From the NCBI RefSeq assembly GCF_009741735.1, contig NZ_WHOH01000003.1:682001-746000 (forward strand): a stretch of 64,000 bases of DNA, in the 5' to 3' direction. Numbering within the stretch: the stretch's first letter is position 1; each line of letters starts with the position of its first letter. Source of the DNA: Lentibacillus sp. JNUCC-1. Lineage in GTDB: Bacteria > Bacillota > Bacilli > Bacillales > Amphibacillaceae. Shown here piece by piece: positions 30,864 through 40,293 of the stretch. Both the position numbers and the translations under genes were made by a program. The notes below the pieces were generated by a model. That model was not told the origin of the DNA. It made no database searches and saw only the letters and a list, made by a program, of their open reading frames with translations.

Positions 30864-31682
30864 TTGGTTTATGTTATCTGTATTTTAATTGGTATTATGA
30901 CTGCATTTGCCGGCAGCCTTATTGGTCTTGGCGGCGGAGTGGTGCTTGTTCCCACAATGCTATTGCTGTATCAGTATTCTGATGCATTCGGATGGGCGAC
31001 GCCGCAGACAATTGTAGGGATTTCACTGGTGGCGATGGTGTTTACCGGGTTGTCCTCCACATTGACGTATTATAAAAAGGGGCGTATCGATACCAAGACA
31101 GGTACTCTTTTTTTATTTGGAAGTATTCCAGGAGGGGTCATAGGCGCTTGGTTGAATCAGTTTATTAATGCCGAGAGCTTTTCTTTGTATTTCGGCCTTT
31201 TAATGATCGGATTGTCATTGCTTTTTTTCATCAAGCGTAAAGACCCTGATCAAGGGCTGTCGAGTGAAGACAAACATGTTCGCACGTTTACACTGAATGG
31301 AGAAGTATACCGCTATAGAGTATCGGTCTGGCTCGCATTCTTTCTGTCGCTTGGTGTTGGAATGTTGTCAGGTTTATTCGGTATCGGCGGTGGTTCTATT
31401 ATGGTGCCAGCAATGATCCTTTTATTCGGCATACCTGCCCACATTGCAGCCGCCACATCAATGTTCATGATATTATTTGCCAGCATCATCAGCTCTGGCA
31501 CACATATTGCACTTGGCCATGTTGCCTGGGAGTATGTATTTTTCTTCATTCCTGGTGCTTATATTGGCGGGACCCTTGGGGCAAAAGTCAATCAATTGCT
31601 CAAAGGCAATACCCTTGAACTTATTTTAAGAATTATGCTCGTGCTTATAGGCCTCAGATTAATTTATGATGGAATTGCTTAA
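30864..31682 (+). CDS. yunE: TauE/SafE-family (DUF81) membrane permease YunE
   Basis: This 272-residue protein has about eight helices in two related halves, each opening with a glycine-rich motif (GLGGGVVLVPTMLL; GIGGGSIMVPAMILL). The family exports or imports sulfite, sulfonates or other small anions; the substrate here is unknown. TTG start after AGGAG and GAAGGG. The order yunE-yunD-yunC-yunB matches B. subtilis. Confidence 0.85.
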   Translation: MVYVICILIGIMTAFAGSLIGLGGGVVLVPTMLLLYQYSDAFGWATPQTIVGISLVAMVFTGLSSTLTYYKKGRIDTKTGTLFLFGSIPGGVIGAWLNQFINAESFSLYFGLLMIGLSLLFFIKRKDPDQGLSSEDKHVRTFTLNGEVYRYRVSVWLAFFLSLGVGMLSGLFGIGGGSIMVPAMILLFGIPAHIAAATSMFMILFASIISSGTHIALGHVAWEYVFFFIPGAYIGGTLGAKVNQLLKGNTLELILRIMLVLIGLRLIYDGIA

Positions 31683-31694
31683 GGGGTTTTTTCT

Positions 31695-33089
31695 ATGCAG
31701 GAAACGATCCATATTTATTATACCAACGATCTTCACAGTTATTTCGAGCATTGGCCTCAGGTCGTAGGTTTTTTGAAAGACAAACAAATGCAGGATGAGG
31801 TCAACGGTCATACTTCCCTTCGTGTGGACATTGGTGACCATGTTGACCGGGTGCATCCCATAGCCGAAGCATTTATGGGGAAAGCCAATATTGAGCTTCT
31901 GAATGAGGCGGATTATGATGTTGTCACACTTGGGAACAATGAGGGCATTACAATGGCACATGAAGATCTTGAAGACTTGTATAACGAAGCATCATTCAGC
32001 GTTGTATGCGCCAATCTTTCTAGTGAAACCGATAGAACACCGAGCTGGCTTCAGTCACACGTTCAAATTCAATCATTACATGGGCTCCGAATCGGGTTTA
32101 TCGGGTTAACGGCTCCATTCAATGATTTTTATGAACTGCTTGATTGGCATGTTGAGAGCCCATATGTCACACTGGATGACCATCTGCATGACATGAAACA
32201 ATCGTGTGATGTGATTGTGTTGCTCTCACACCTTGGTTTGAGTGAAGATCAGGAAATTGCCCGTCGTTTTCCAGAAATCGATATCATCATCGGCGGACAC
32301 ACGCACCATCTCTTAAAAACGGGTGAATACGTCGGGAATACACTAATTACGGCAGCAGGCAAGCAGTGTCAATATGTTGGAGAAGTTGTTTTACATTGGA
32401 ATAATAACATCCAAAGGCTTGTTAAAAAAGAAGCTTATGCGGTTGATATCAGTCACTTGGCCAAAGATATGCCCACTTCCCAGAAGCTTCAGCAATTGGA
32501 TGAAGAAGCAGACCGAATTTTATCTGTGCCTGTTGGTTATACGTCTCGTACACTAAAGGCACGGTGGTTCAATCATACGGAATTAATGCAGGCTCTGACG
32601 GATACATTGTTGAACTGGACTGGTGCAGATGTTGCGATGTTAAACGCGGGTCTCATTCTCGACGATATTCCGGCCGGAGAGATCACCTACAAGCGAATTC
32701 ACAGCGTGTGTCCCCATCCGATCAACCCGTGTGTTGTGAAAGTTACTGGAGCGGAATTGCTTGAAATCATCCGTATGGCGGAAACGAAAGACTTCACAGA
32801 GATCAAGCTGAAAGGGTTCGGTTTTCGCGGCGAGGTTATTGGCAAAATGATCTATTCGGGAATAAGGCTGGAGACAGTCAAACGTTCTGACGGTGAGGAA
32901 GTTATTATAAATGCAACCATTAATGGGGTTTCCATTCAGCCGGATGAATCGTACCGACTGGCAACAGCGGACACCTTCACATTTGGCAGACTTCTCCCGG
33001 AAGTGGCTAAATCGGAAAGCAAAACATTTTTTCTGCCGGAGTTTTTAAGGGATCTGCTTCTTAAAACAGTGAAGAATCTTAAACTTTGA
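31695..33089 (+). CDS. yunD: YunD, 5'-nucleotidase/metallophosphoesterase
   Basis: The N-terminal metallophosphoesterase domain shows YTNDLHSYFEHW, DIGDHVDR, LGNNEG and IGGHTHH metal-ligand motifs. A 5'-nucleotidase C-terminal domain follows. At 464 residues, without a signal peptide, it is probably cytoplasmic, unlike secreted UshA-type enzymes. It starts 12 bases after yunE. Confidence 0.9.
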   Translation: MQETIHIYYTNDLHSYFEHWPQVVGFLKDKQMQDEVNGHTSLRVDIGDHVDRVHPIAEAFMGKANIELLNEADYDVVTLGNNEGITMAHEDLEDLYNEASFSVVCANLSSETDRTPSWLQSHVQIQSLHGLRIGFIGLTAPFNDFYELLDWHVESPYVTLDDHLHDMKQSCDVIVLLSHLGLSEDQEIARRFPEIDIIIGGHTHHLLKTGEYVGNTLITAAGKQCQYVGEVVLHWNNNIQRLVKKEAYAVDISHLAKDMPTSQKLQQLDEEADRILSVPVGYTSRTLKARWFNHTELMQALTDTLLNWTGADVAMLNAGLILDDIPAGEITYKRIHSVCPHPINPCVVKVTGAELLEIIRMAETKDFTEIKLKGFGFRGEVIGKMIYSGIRLETVKRSDGEEVIINATINGVSIQPDESYRLATADTFTFGRLLPEVAKSESKTFFLPEFLRDLLLKTVKNLKL

Positions 33090-33158
33090 ATACGGGTGAC
33101 ACTATGTGCCTCCTTTGCATACACTGCTGTGTACATGATAAAGGAGGTATGCAGATAC

Positions 33159-33464
33159 ATGATCACCGTGAATCCGCTTGAAATTGAAGGTATGATGTTT
33201 ACTGCCATTCGGGTTGAACTGCCCAAGACGAATCTGCTTGTCATAACAAACGAAACCGGGTATGTTATGTGCGGCGCACTGGATGTTGAAGTATTTAACA
33301 GCCTTCTTGCGGACCGAAATGTCATCGCAGCGAGAGCCCTTGGTGTAAAAACGATCGATGAGTTGCTGGAAGCACCCTTAGAAAGCGTCACAGATGCATC
33401 ACAGACATTCTATGGTTGGAAGCCTGGTATTCCGGTAAGAGAAGCCCTGTTAAATATCGCTTGA
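33159..33464 (+). CDS. yunC: YunC, DUF1805 protein
   Basis: This 101-residue small alpha/beta protein has MCGALDVEVFNSLLADRNVIAARALGVKTID, read here mainly from the MCGALDVEVFN stretch. The start at 33159 follows a perfect AAAGGAGG; an upstream in-frame ATG at 33096 is ignored. The biochemical function of DUF1805 is unknown. Confidence 0.88.
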   Translation: MITVNPLEIEGMMFTAIRVELPKTNLLVITNETGYVMCGALDVEVFNSLLADRNVIAARALGVKTIDELLEAPLESVTDASQTFYGWKPGIPVREALLNIA

Positions 33465-33495
33465 AGTCTTTAACTCCAAATTCAAATATGATTCT

Positions 33496-33537
33496 AACCC
33501 TCTTGAAACAAGCATATCTTGTTTTGAGGGGGTTTTT
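33496..33537 (+). terminator. Terminator between yunC and yunB
   Basis: AACCCTCTTGAAACAAG pairs with CTTGTTTTGAGGGGGTT (one G-T pair), followed by TTTTT. The 3' arm carries GAGGGGG, which is also the ribosome site for yunB at 33541. Confidence 0.88.
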
Positions 33538-33540
33538 GTT

Positions 33541-34317
33541 ATGATGAGAAAAAAGCGGTTGAAGCGAACCCGCACGCCGCCTCAGGCCAAAAATATTATG
33601 ATTTTGACGAGTATTGTGTTTGCATTAATGGTTTATGGCAGCATTGAGTTAATTGACAAAGGGATCGAACCGACTTTAATGGACATCGGAACTGCAAAAA
33701 CAAAAGCATTTGCGACACGGGCGATTAATACAGCCGTTAAATTCGCCGAGGATTATGAGTTTGAAGAAGTATCGACCGTTACTTATGACGATGAAGGAAA
33801 AGTTGCGACTTTTAATTGGAATTCAGCTGTAATTAGTGAAATCAATCGAGTTGCCACGGATCGGGTAGAGGAGTTCTTTCACAGTATGAACGAGGGAAAG
33901 TTGCCTGAGTATGATGAGGCACTAGAAGAAATACCGGAGTTTGGTGAAGGGGCTGAAGATTTATCCAAAAAAGATTTAACAGTAGTTGAAATTCCTGTGG
34001 GTCAGGCGACAGGCAATACCATTTTAGCTAACCTCGGGCCAAAAGTACCAGTGAATATGGAGTTTGTAGGCAGTGTTCATACAGACGTGGTAAGAGAAAG
34101 TGAACCCTTTGGTATTAATGCTACATTTTATACGATTTATTTAATTGTAGAAGCAGAGGTACAGGTGGTCATACCCTTTACGACAGAGGTAATGCCGGTG
34201 AAAACCCGGATTGACATCGATTCTGGCGTTATTATGGGAGACATCCCTGAGTTTTACGGCGGAGGTAATAATGATCCCTCAATTTCAGTTCCAAAAAAAG
34301 ATATAACAGGGGATTAA
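33541..34317 (+). CDS. yunB: YunB sporulation protein
   Basis: This 258-residue protein has one N-terminal membrane helix (about residues 18-38) after a very basic leader, and an extracytoplasmic domain starting IEPTLMDIGTAKTKAFATRAIN. B. subtilis YunB is made in the mother cell under SigE and is needed for normal sporulation. The ribosome site lies inside the stem of the yunC terminator. Confidence 0.9.
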   Translation: MMRKKRLKRTRTPPQAKNIMILTSIVFALMVYGSIELIDKGIEPTLMDIGTAKTKAFATRAINTAVKFAEDYEFEEVSTVTYDDEGKVATFNWNSAVISEINRVATDRVEEFFHSMNEGKLPEYDEALEEIPEFGEGAEDLSKKDLTVVEIPVGQATGNTILANLGPKVPVNMEFVGSVHTDVVRESEPFGINATFYTIYLIVEAEVQVVIPFTTEVMPVKTRIDIDSGVIMGDIPEFYGGGNNDPSISVPKKDITGD

Positions 34318-34384
34318 ATGATAACGCTGAGCTGATCATGAATAGCAGAATATAAAACATATACCAAATAATTTTAATATTGTT

Positions 34385-34413
34385 TTGACAATGTCTGCGA
34401 AGCGCGTTATAAT
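34385..34413 (+). promoter_or_regulatory. Consensus SigA promoter of the NSS transporter
   Basis: TTGACA (34385-34390), 17 bases, TATAAT (34408-34413): both hexamers and spacing are consensus. The leader to the start codon is about 85 bases. Confidence 0.92.
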
Positions 34414-34501
34414 CTAATTTAATATCAGAAAAAGAAAAAGATTTTAAGTTAAGCCAATATAATAATTCTATTGGCGAGTAGAAGAAGGAGGAGGAGATTA
34501 C

Positions 34502-36042
34502 ATGGAAACACGTTCTCAGTGGGGGACGCGAGCAGGTTTTGTACTGGCCGCGATGGGTTCGGCAATTGGTCTTGGGAACATTTGGCGATTTCCGGCAACA
34601 GCGTATGAAAATGGAGGGGGCGCATTTTTCATACCATACTTAATCGCATTATTGACGGCTGGAATTCCAATTTTGATCATGGAGTTTACAATGGGTCATA
34701 AGTACCGTGGCTCTGCTCCGTTAACATTCCGTAAAATCAATAAAAAATCAGAATTTGTTGGCTGGTGGGCTGTGATGGTTGCTTTTGTCATCTCTACCTA
34801 TTATTCAGTCATTATTGCCTGGGCAATATCTTATTCGATTTTTTCTCTAAATTTATCTTGGGGAGACGACACAGGTGCATTTTTAATGGGGATTATTTAA
34901 ACCGATCTGTGGATCCCGGACAGACAGGCAGTTTTGTACCAGGCGTGCTGATCCCACTTATTATCGTATGGATTGTTGTACTCGGTATTTTGTTCCGAGG
35001 TGTTCGTAAAGGGATTGAAACAGCAAATCGGATATTCATTCCAACATTGGCAGTTATATTTTTGATTATTGTTATTCGGGCTGTCACATTACCAGGTGCA
35101 ATTGAAGGTCTGGAAGCTTTCTTCAAACCGGACTTTTCTCAGATATTTAATTCCGATGTATGGGTGGCTGCCTATGGACAAATATTCTTCAGTTTATCCA
35201 TTGCATTTGCCATCATGATTACGTATTCAAGCTACTTGCCGAAAAAGTCGGATATTACCAACAACGCTTTTATTACCGGCTTCGGAAACTCGAGTTTCGA
35301 ACTCCTGGCAGGCATTGGGGTGTTTGGGGTTCTTGGGTTTATGGCTACAAGTACCGGAGTGCCTATAGATGAAGTTGTTGAGGGCGGCGTTGGACTGGCA
35401 TTTGTCGCTTTCCCTGCCATCATTAATGAGTTTCCGGCATTGAATGAGTTGTTTGGTTTCCTTTTCTTCGCCTCACTCGTTCTGGCTGGGCTTACATCAC
35501 TTATGTCGATTATTGAAACGTATGTTGCGGGACTGTCTGATAAGTTTAATATCTCCCGTAGTAAGGCTGTCATATTTGGCGGTGGCACGGCCTTTATCGT
35601 GTCACTGTTGTTTGCAACTCAAGGCGGTTTGTTCTTCCTGGATGCAGCGGACTACTTTATTAACCAGTTTGGTGTCGCGATGCTTGGTCTCGTTGAAGTT
35701 GTGCTGATTGCCTGGTTCTTCCAGCAGCTTAAAAATCTGCGCACACATGCTGATGAAGTTTCGGATATCGGTTTGGGAGCTTGGTGGACCGTGAGTATTG
35801 GTGCCATCACACCGATTGTTTTGGGATACATGATGTTTGATCTCCTCAAAACAAATATCCTTAGAGAATTCGATACAGATACAGGGAACTATGAAGGATA
35901 CTCGGATATGTTTATTTACTTCGGAGGCTGGTCTGTTGCAATTGGAGCCCTTGTAGTCGGCGTCATCCTTTCTATGATCGCATGGAGAGGTCCACATGCA
36001 GAGTCAGCAAGTTATAAATCCGAAACAAAGGAGGCCAAATAA
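34502..36042 (+). CDS. Neurotransmitter:sodium symporter-family amino-acid transporter (apparent frameshift)
   Basis: This sodium-coupled transporter of the LeuT fold has the first-helix signature AAMGSAIGLGNIWRFPATAYENGGGAF, seen best in GSAIGLGNIWRFP. The frame breaks in the T-run at 34880-34884: 34502-34900 and the frame ending at 36042 join with one extra T as GAFFNGDYLNRSVDPG. The restored length is about 513 residues. With the MetS-like peptide immediately downstream, it most likely imports methionine or alanine as the MetP/MetS type. GGAGGAGG ribosome site. Confidence 0.9.
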
Positions 36043-36147
36043 ATGAGTGGAAGCGCGATCGCTGTTATGGTACTCGGAATGGTCATTATTTGGGGAGGCT
36101 TAGCTGCCAGCGTGCTCTACGCTGCCCAGAAAGCCCGTAAACAATAA
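36043..36147 (+). CDS. metS: MetS-like small subunit of the NSS transporter (34 residues)
   Basis: The ORF starts MSGSAIAVMVLGMVIIWGG and continues as one membrane helix with a short basic tail ending KARKQ. This pattern (MSGSAI start, one helix, basic end, directly after an NSS gene) is the MetS family of methionine/alanine importer subunits. The ATG is 9 bases after AAAGGAGG, and the coding region abuts the transporter's stop. Confidence 0.88.
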   Translation: MSGSAIAVMVLGMVIIWGGLAASVLYAAQKARKQ

Positions 36148-36156
36148 ATAAAAATG

Positions 36157-36190
36157 AAAGCAGGGGTTGCGACAAGCGCCCCTGCTTTTT
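36157..36190. terminator. Terminator between the NSS/metS operon and lytH
   Basis: AAAGCAGGGG (36157-36166) pairs with CCCCTGCTTT, followed by T. It overlaps the last bases of lytH on the other strand and may serve both. Confidence 0.88.
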
Positions 36191-37166
36191 ACTGGTTATT
36201 CTTACTCATGCGCTCCCATTTTCGTAAATAAGGGAAGGGGTCAAATGACCATTCGCTATAACCGTTATCTTTGTACATACCATAATGGAGGTGTGGTGGG
36301 AATTTGCCTGAAGTCCCTGGTGGACCATATCCCGTTGAACCAACGCTGCCAAGCTGGTCGCCTGGTTTGACGACAGTTCCTACTTTGATATCCTCTGTAT
36401 AACCGCTCATATGGGCATAGTAATGATAGATGTTGTGAATATCACGGATCCCTATGCGCCATCCACCGTATAAATTCCAACCTTTTAATTCGACAACACC
36501 ATATGTGGTTGATTTGACGGGAACGCCATAGTCAGCAAAGATGTCTGTGCCTTCATGAATGCGAAGGCCTCCAAATCCACGGCGGTCTCCCCAAGTATTC
36601 TTATAACTATAATTATAATTGGTCGCCACAGGGAAATCCCGATCGGTCAATTCAATGGATTGAAATTTCCGGTAAACTTTAGCCGTGTTTTTAATGGTCT
36701 GAACCGTTAAGTCACGCTGGTAGTAATTCCATAGGGCGATGTGAATATCCTCCATGGACGGGCCTTCTTTCATCAGTTGCACAGCAAATGTGTACAAAAC
36801 ATCTTCGGGATTTTCAATATCTGCTTTACCATCCCCATCCCCGTCAAGGCCAATACCGTTAAAGACAGTTATGGCATCCATATCATTTGCTAGGGTGATG
36901 TTGCCTGCACCATGCCATTCCAAAGGATCCATATCCAAGGAGATCATTTCATCATCTGGAACGTTCTTTTTAATGCTGCGTTCATATTGGTCGATTGCAG
37001 CTAAATAATACCAGGGGATGAGGGTTAGAGCCTCCGTTTTTTTATAAAGCGCCATGCGCTCATCCCATACAGTGTTTTTCGCTGAGTCATCTGCATAGAT
37101 TGAAAGGGGGTGTGCCAGGAATATGACAACACCCAAAAACAGAATTTTAGTTTTATGACTGAACAA
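36189..37166 (-). CDS. lytH: LytH-type M23 peptidoglycan endopeptidase
   Basis: This roughly 325-residue exported LytM/M23 metallopeptidase has a signal sequence (FSHKTKILFLGVVIFLAHPL...YA), a helical middle domain, and a peptidase domain with zinc and active-site motifs LRIHEGTDIFADYG, YYAHMSG and PPHLHYGMY. LytH (YunA) of B. subtilis is an L-Ala-D-Glu peptidase that matures spore cortex. TTG at 37166, 4 bases after GGAGTGAG, starts exactly at the signal peptide; a longer form to 37232 is possible. It lies just after yutC on the same strand. Confidence 0.88.
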   Translation of the reverse strand: MFSHKTKILFLGVVIFLAHPLSIYADDSAKNTVWDERMALYKKTEALTLIPWYYLAAIDQYERSIKKNVPDDEMISLDMDPLEWHGAGNITLANDMDAITVFNGIGLDGDGDGKADIENPEDVLYTFAVQLMKEGPSMEDIHIALWNYYQRDLTVQTIKNTAKVYRKFQSIELTDRDFPVATNYNYSYKNTWGDRRGFGGLRIHEGTDIFADYGVPVKSTTYGVVELKGWNLYGGWRIGIRDIHNIYHYYAHMSGYTEDIKVGTVVKPGDQLGSVGSTGYGPPGTSGKFPPHLHYGMYKDNGYSEWSFDPFPYLRKWERMSKNNQ

Positions 37167-37188
37167 TGGGCTCACTCCGTAAATTGTG

Positions 37189-37791
37189 TCATTCATTTTC
37201 GCCGTCAGATGGCATTTTTTTATTTTGATCAATGCCTTGAGGAGATTTTTTCATTTCAGTAATGATGCTTTCGATCGTATTCTTGTAGTCAGGATTGGCG
37301 ACACTTGAGTTGTGCAAGCTGTGAATGTCGTTGATCAGTATCTTGTTGTCAGATACATAAACCTTATAAAAGCTTGGCATCACTGCGACGGCTGTTTGTT
37401 TCGCTATGTCGGCAGCTTGTTGCGCCTCACGGTCATCTGCCTTGTCATATGCAATCAAAACGGTGTCGCTTGTGACGAGTGTTGCGACCTCATCAAATCC
37501 CTTGTTCCGGAGTATGGTGCGTGTGATGATGTCAGCCATTTTTTTCCGGTCGACGGTGATCATGCGGTCATCTTCTGCATTTTGATCGAGCTGTTCTTTC
37601 TTAAACCTGACATAACCTAGTCGGTAATCTTTTTCGTTATCAGACGTATGGTCCTGATTACTCAGTTCTTCGTCGGGATGCAAGTTGTTAAGGGTGTCAT
37701 TTCCATCATCAATAGCATTGTTATTATCGTTGGCACAGGCCGACATGAAGAGTAAGCCACTGCATGCCACTGTTAGAAATAATAATCGCAA
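37189..37791 (-). CDS. yutC: YhcN/YlaJ-family sporulation lipoprotein (YutC-like)
   Basis: This 200-residue lipoprotein has the lipobox FMSAC. After an acidic Asn/Asp-rich linker comes the YhcN/YlaJ domain (DRKKMADIITRTILRNKGF; EAQQAADIAKQTAVAVMP). Family members are spore-coat or inner-membrane-associated sporulation proteins. TTG start, 6 bases after GAGGTGA. It precedes lytH by 22 bases. Confidence 0.85.
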   Translation of the reverse strand: MRLLFLTVACSGLLFMSACANDNNNAIDDGNDTLNNLHPDEELSNQDHTSDNEKDYRLGYVRFKKEQLDQNAEDDRMITVDRKKMADIITRTILRNKGFDEVATLVTSDTVLIAYDKADDREAQQAADIAKQTAVAVMPSFYKVYVSDNKILINDIHSLHNSSVANPDYKNTIESIITEMKKSPQGIDQNKKMPSDGENE

Positions 37792-37917
37792 AATCTGTCA
37801 CCTCATCTTCTTGTTTAGGCTTAGTGTGGTTCAGAGGATCGTTTTCATACAACTATTTTTTATGGCTACAAGCGCTTAAACGTGGTAGACTAAAGTCAGA
37901 TTAAGGGGGGAAGGCTC

Positions 37918-38193
37918 GTGGTGGAAATTAACGGCAAAACCTATGAAATCATAAAGAACGTTCGGGATGGTTTTGATGCTGAGGCCATAGAAGAGAAATA
38001 CAGCGATATCCTGACCAAATACGATTACATTGTGGGTGATTGGGGTTATGAACAATTACGGCTGAAAGGATTTTATCAAGATCGGAATCCAAAAGCCAAT
38101 TATGAATCGAAGTATAGTGCAATAGCAGATTACATATACGAGTATTGTAACTTTGGATGTGCCCATTTCATTTTGAAAAAAATAGATAAATAA
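37918..38193 (+). CDS. yutD: YutD, DUF1027 protein
   Basis: This 91-residue soluble protein shows NVRDGFDAEAIEEKYSDIL, YDYIVGDWGYEQLRLKGFY and a YEYCNFGCAHFILKK ending with two Cys. It matches the YutD family; its function is unknown. Two GTG codons (37918, 37921) follow AAGGGGGG. In B. subtilis yutE is a close neighbour; here about 25 kb intervene. Confidence 0.88.
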   Translation: MVEINGKTYEIIKNVRDGFDAEAIEEKYSDILTKYDYIVGDWGYEQLRLKGFYQDRNPKANYESKYSAIADYIYEYCNFGCAHFILKKIDK

Positions 38194-38227
38194 GAGCAGC
38201 AGCTGTTGAGGCTACTGCTCTTTTTGA
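38192..38227. terminator. Bidirectional terminator after yutD
   Basis: AAGAGCAG (38192-38199) pairs with CTGCTCTT (38215-38222), then TTT. It overlaps the end of the convergent small gene. Confidence 0.8.
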
Positions 38228-38490
38228 TCAGGATCACCTGATTCATCATGAAGCGGATGAGAGCCCGGGGCTTGTCTTGGTAAATCATCGTGCTGCTCCT
38301 TATCCGCGTAGATAAAAGCGCTTTGCCGACGCTGACCTTCTTCCCATGGTGTGGATTTTCCGTAAGCGGGTTCATCCTGTCCAATGGGTGAGCCAAAGGA
38401 GCCTTCAGGAAATTCTTCAGGGATCAGCTCATCGCGCATGCTTTTCACATTGGCAAAGTCGGAGTAGCGGTCATTTTGTTTGTTCTTCAA
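38212..38490 (-). CDS. Conserved small hydrophilic protein
   Basis: This 92-residue, charged, probably cytosolic protein reads NDRYSDFANVKSMRDELIPEEFPEGSFGSPIG, best recognised by DELIPEEFPEGSFGSPIG, and STPWEEGQRRQSAFIYADK. I recognise this as a conserved Bacillaceae protein without known function. TTG at 38490 is preceded by GGAAAGGGTG; an in-frame extension to 38544 lacks a site. Confidence 0.72.
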   Translation of the reverse strand: MKNKQNDRYSDFANVKSMRDELIPEEFPEGSFGSPIGQDEPAYGKSTPWEEGQRRQSAFIYADKEQHDDLPRQAPGSHPLHDESGDPDQKEQ

Positions 38491-38544
38491 TGATATCACC
38501 CTTTCCAGCTTAGTATTGCCGGCGAAAGGGTAAGTTATAACCAC

Positions 38545-39973
38545 TTACTGATCATGCAATGTGCACCTTTGATAACCGCCCCATTCTTTCTCGATCAACT
38601 CTCCTAGTTTGAATAACTTTTCCTCGTTACCATTTTTACTCATAAGCTGTACCGACATAGGCATGCCGTTGTCATCTTTTCCGACGGGAATTACAAGAGC
38701 TGGGAGCGCCCAGACATTCGCATACGCTGTATAGGTCATATATTCTGTATATGTTTTTCGGATGGAGAAGATTTCTTTATAGACATGTCCGTGTTTTTGG
38801 GCACCACTGTGATAGACCGGAGAAATCAGGACACGATTTTCAAAGTAATCATGAAGCACCTGGTCCCTTGTTTAATAACTTTTTTAATTTCCAGCTGTCT
38901 TTGAGACGATGGTTTAAAAAGCCTGGCCCCAACTAATGCCCATGTTAAATAAGGATGGTGGTCAGTTGAGTGGGTCAGCTTTTCTTTAATCAGTGTACCA
39001 AGTGCTGTTTGGGTGTCTTGTGTAAAAGCTGCACGTTTAACTGAATCACCCCAATCAATAGACATGATTTCCTGCCAAATCTGAGCGGCTTCAGCGAAAT
39101 ACGGCGGGACTGTATACTCATGTTGAAAAGCTGTCCCCAAACGTGTTTTCAGTTGCTGGAGAAATGTGCGCATGGTCTGCTGTAATGGGTAAGATATGTT
39201 CGGATCTAAGATAGCCACTTTCAAGTTGTCAAGGTCTGAGTTTGTTGAAGTAGGCTCAGCCATCACGTTATATAACAACCTCATATCGCGGACAGACTTG
39301 CCCATTGGCCCCATGCCGAGCATCCTGCGTTGTAAAGGGGGCCGGAAGGAGGGTAATGGCCAGCATCACTGACCTGATAACGCCCTGGCTTGAATCCTAC
39401 GACCCCATTGAAATGGGCAGGGAAACGAATGGAGCCGCCAATGTCTGACCCTAAGCCAGCAGCGGCCCCGCCTGCAGCTAGCAGCGCACCTTCACCACCG
39501 CTTGATCCTCCGGCAGTACTGGTCAGATCCCAGGGATTGTTGGTTCTTCCATATAATTTGTTATCTGTTTCCTGGCAAAAACAAAGTGCAGGTGTGTTCG
39601 TTTTACCTAAAATAATGGCACCTGCTTCTCTCAAACGTCTAATAACCTCAGCATCATTTTTTGCACGTAAAACATGCCTGTGCACAAGGCCACCTGTCGT
39701 ACTCATTCCTTTTACATCAAAAGATTCTTTGACACTAATTGGCACGCCTTCTAAGGGGCGGATGTTTTTACCGGAAACCAAACGTTCATCAGCCAGGCGC
39801 GCTTCGTCTAAAGCCTCTTTAAACCGATGTTCCACCATAGCATTTAATACGGGATTAATCGTTTGAATGTGTCCGATAAATTGTCTTGTAACTCCTTCAC
39901 TCGTTATTTTATGAGCTCGCAGCATTTTCATAATATGGGTTGCATCCCAGGAAAAATCTGTTTTGTCGATCAT
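38545..39973 (-). CDS. Amidase-signature family enzyme (two apparent frameshifts)
   Basis: This serine amidase is of the GatA/AmiE-signature type. The Ser-cisSer-Lys triad is seen in PISVKESFD (Lys) and TAGGSSGGEGALLAAGG...GSDIGGSIR (both Ser). The frame is broken twice: at 39324-39325 one extra G (minus strand) gives LYNAGMLGMGPMGKSVRD, and at 38865-38867 one extra G gives KQGDQVLHDYFENRV. Restored length about 476 residues. It is not part of a gatCAB operon, so it is likely a stand-alone amidase. Start ATG 39973 after AAAGGGG. The clean repair suggests a functional gene. Confidence 0.85.
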
Positions 39974-40293
39974 GAGTAATAAGCCCCTTTCGACTATTTT
40001 GAATTCCATTATTTAACAACATTATACCATTGAAAACAAAAGGTTTTTAAAAACAGTAGAAAAGACCCACGCTATATTAAGTTGACATAAAAAAATAAGC
40101 AATAATCCCTATACATAATGTCACTTTTTGTTCATAATTTGTTTTTTATTTTATTAATTGATCGACAGTTTAGTTCTTAAGTCTTAAGTTGATATCTGGA
40201 ACGATTTGACAACCGTTTTAAATATGTAAAAATTGGGTAGGTACTTTATAAGTATTAGAAAATTAGAAAGAAAATGAAGAGAGGTTTAGGGGA
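39974..40293. other. AT-rich divergent intergenic region upstream of the Tad locus
   Basis: TTGACA occurs at 40082-40087 and 40206-40211. The second has TAAAAA 15 bases downstream, a weak match. Long A/T tracts lie at 40088-40095 and 40130-40160. The region should hold promoters for the Tad operon and the amidase, but none can be assigned firmly. Confidence 0.4.
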
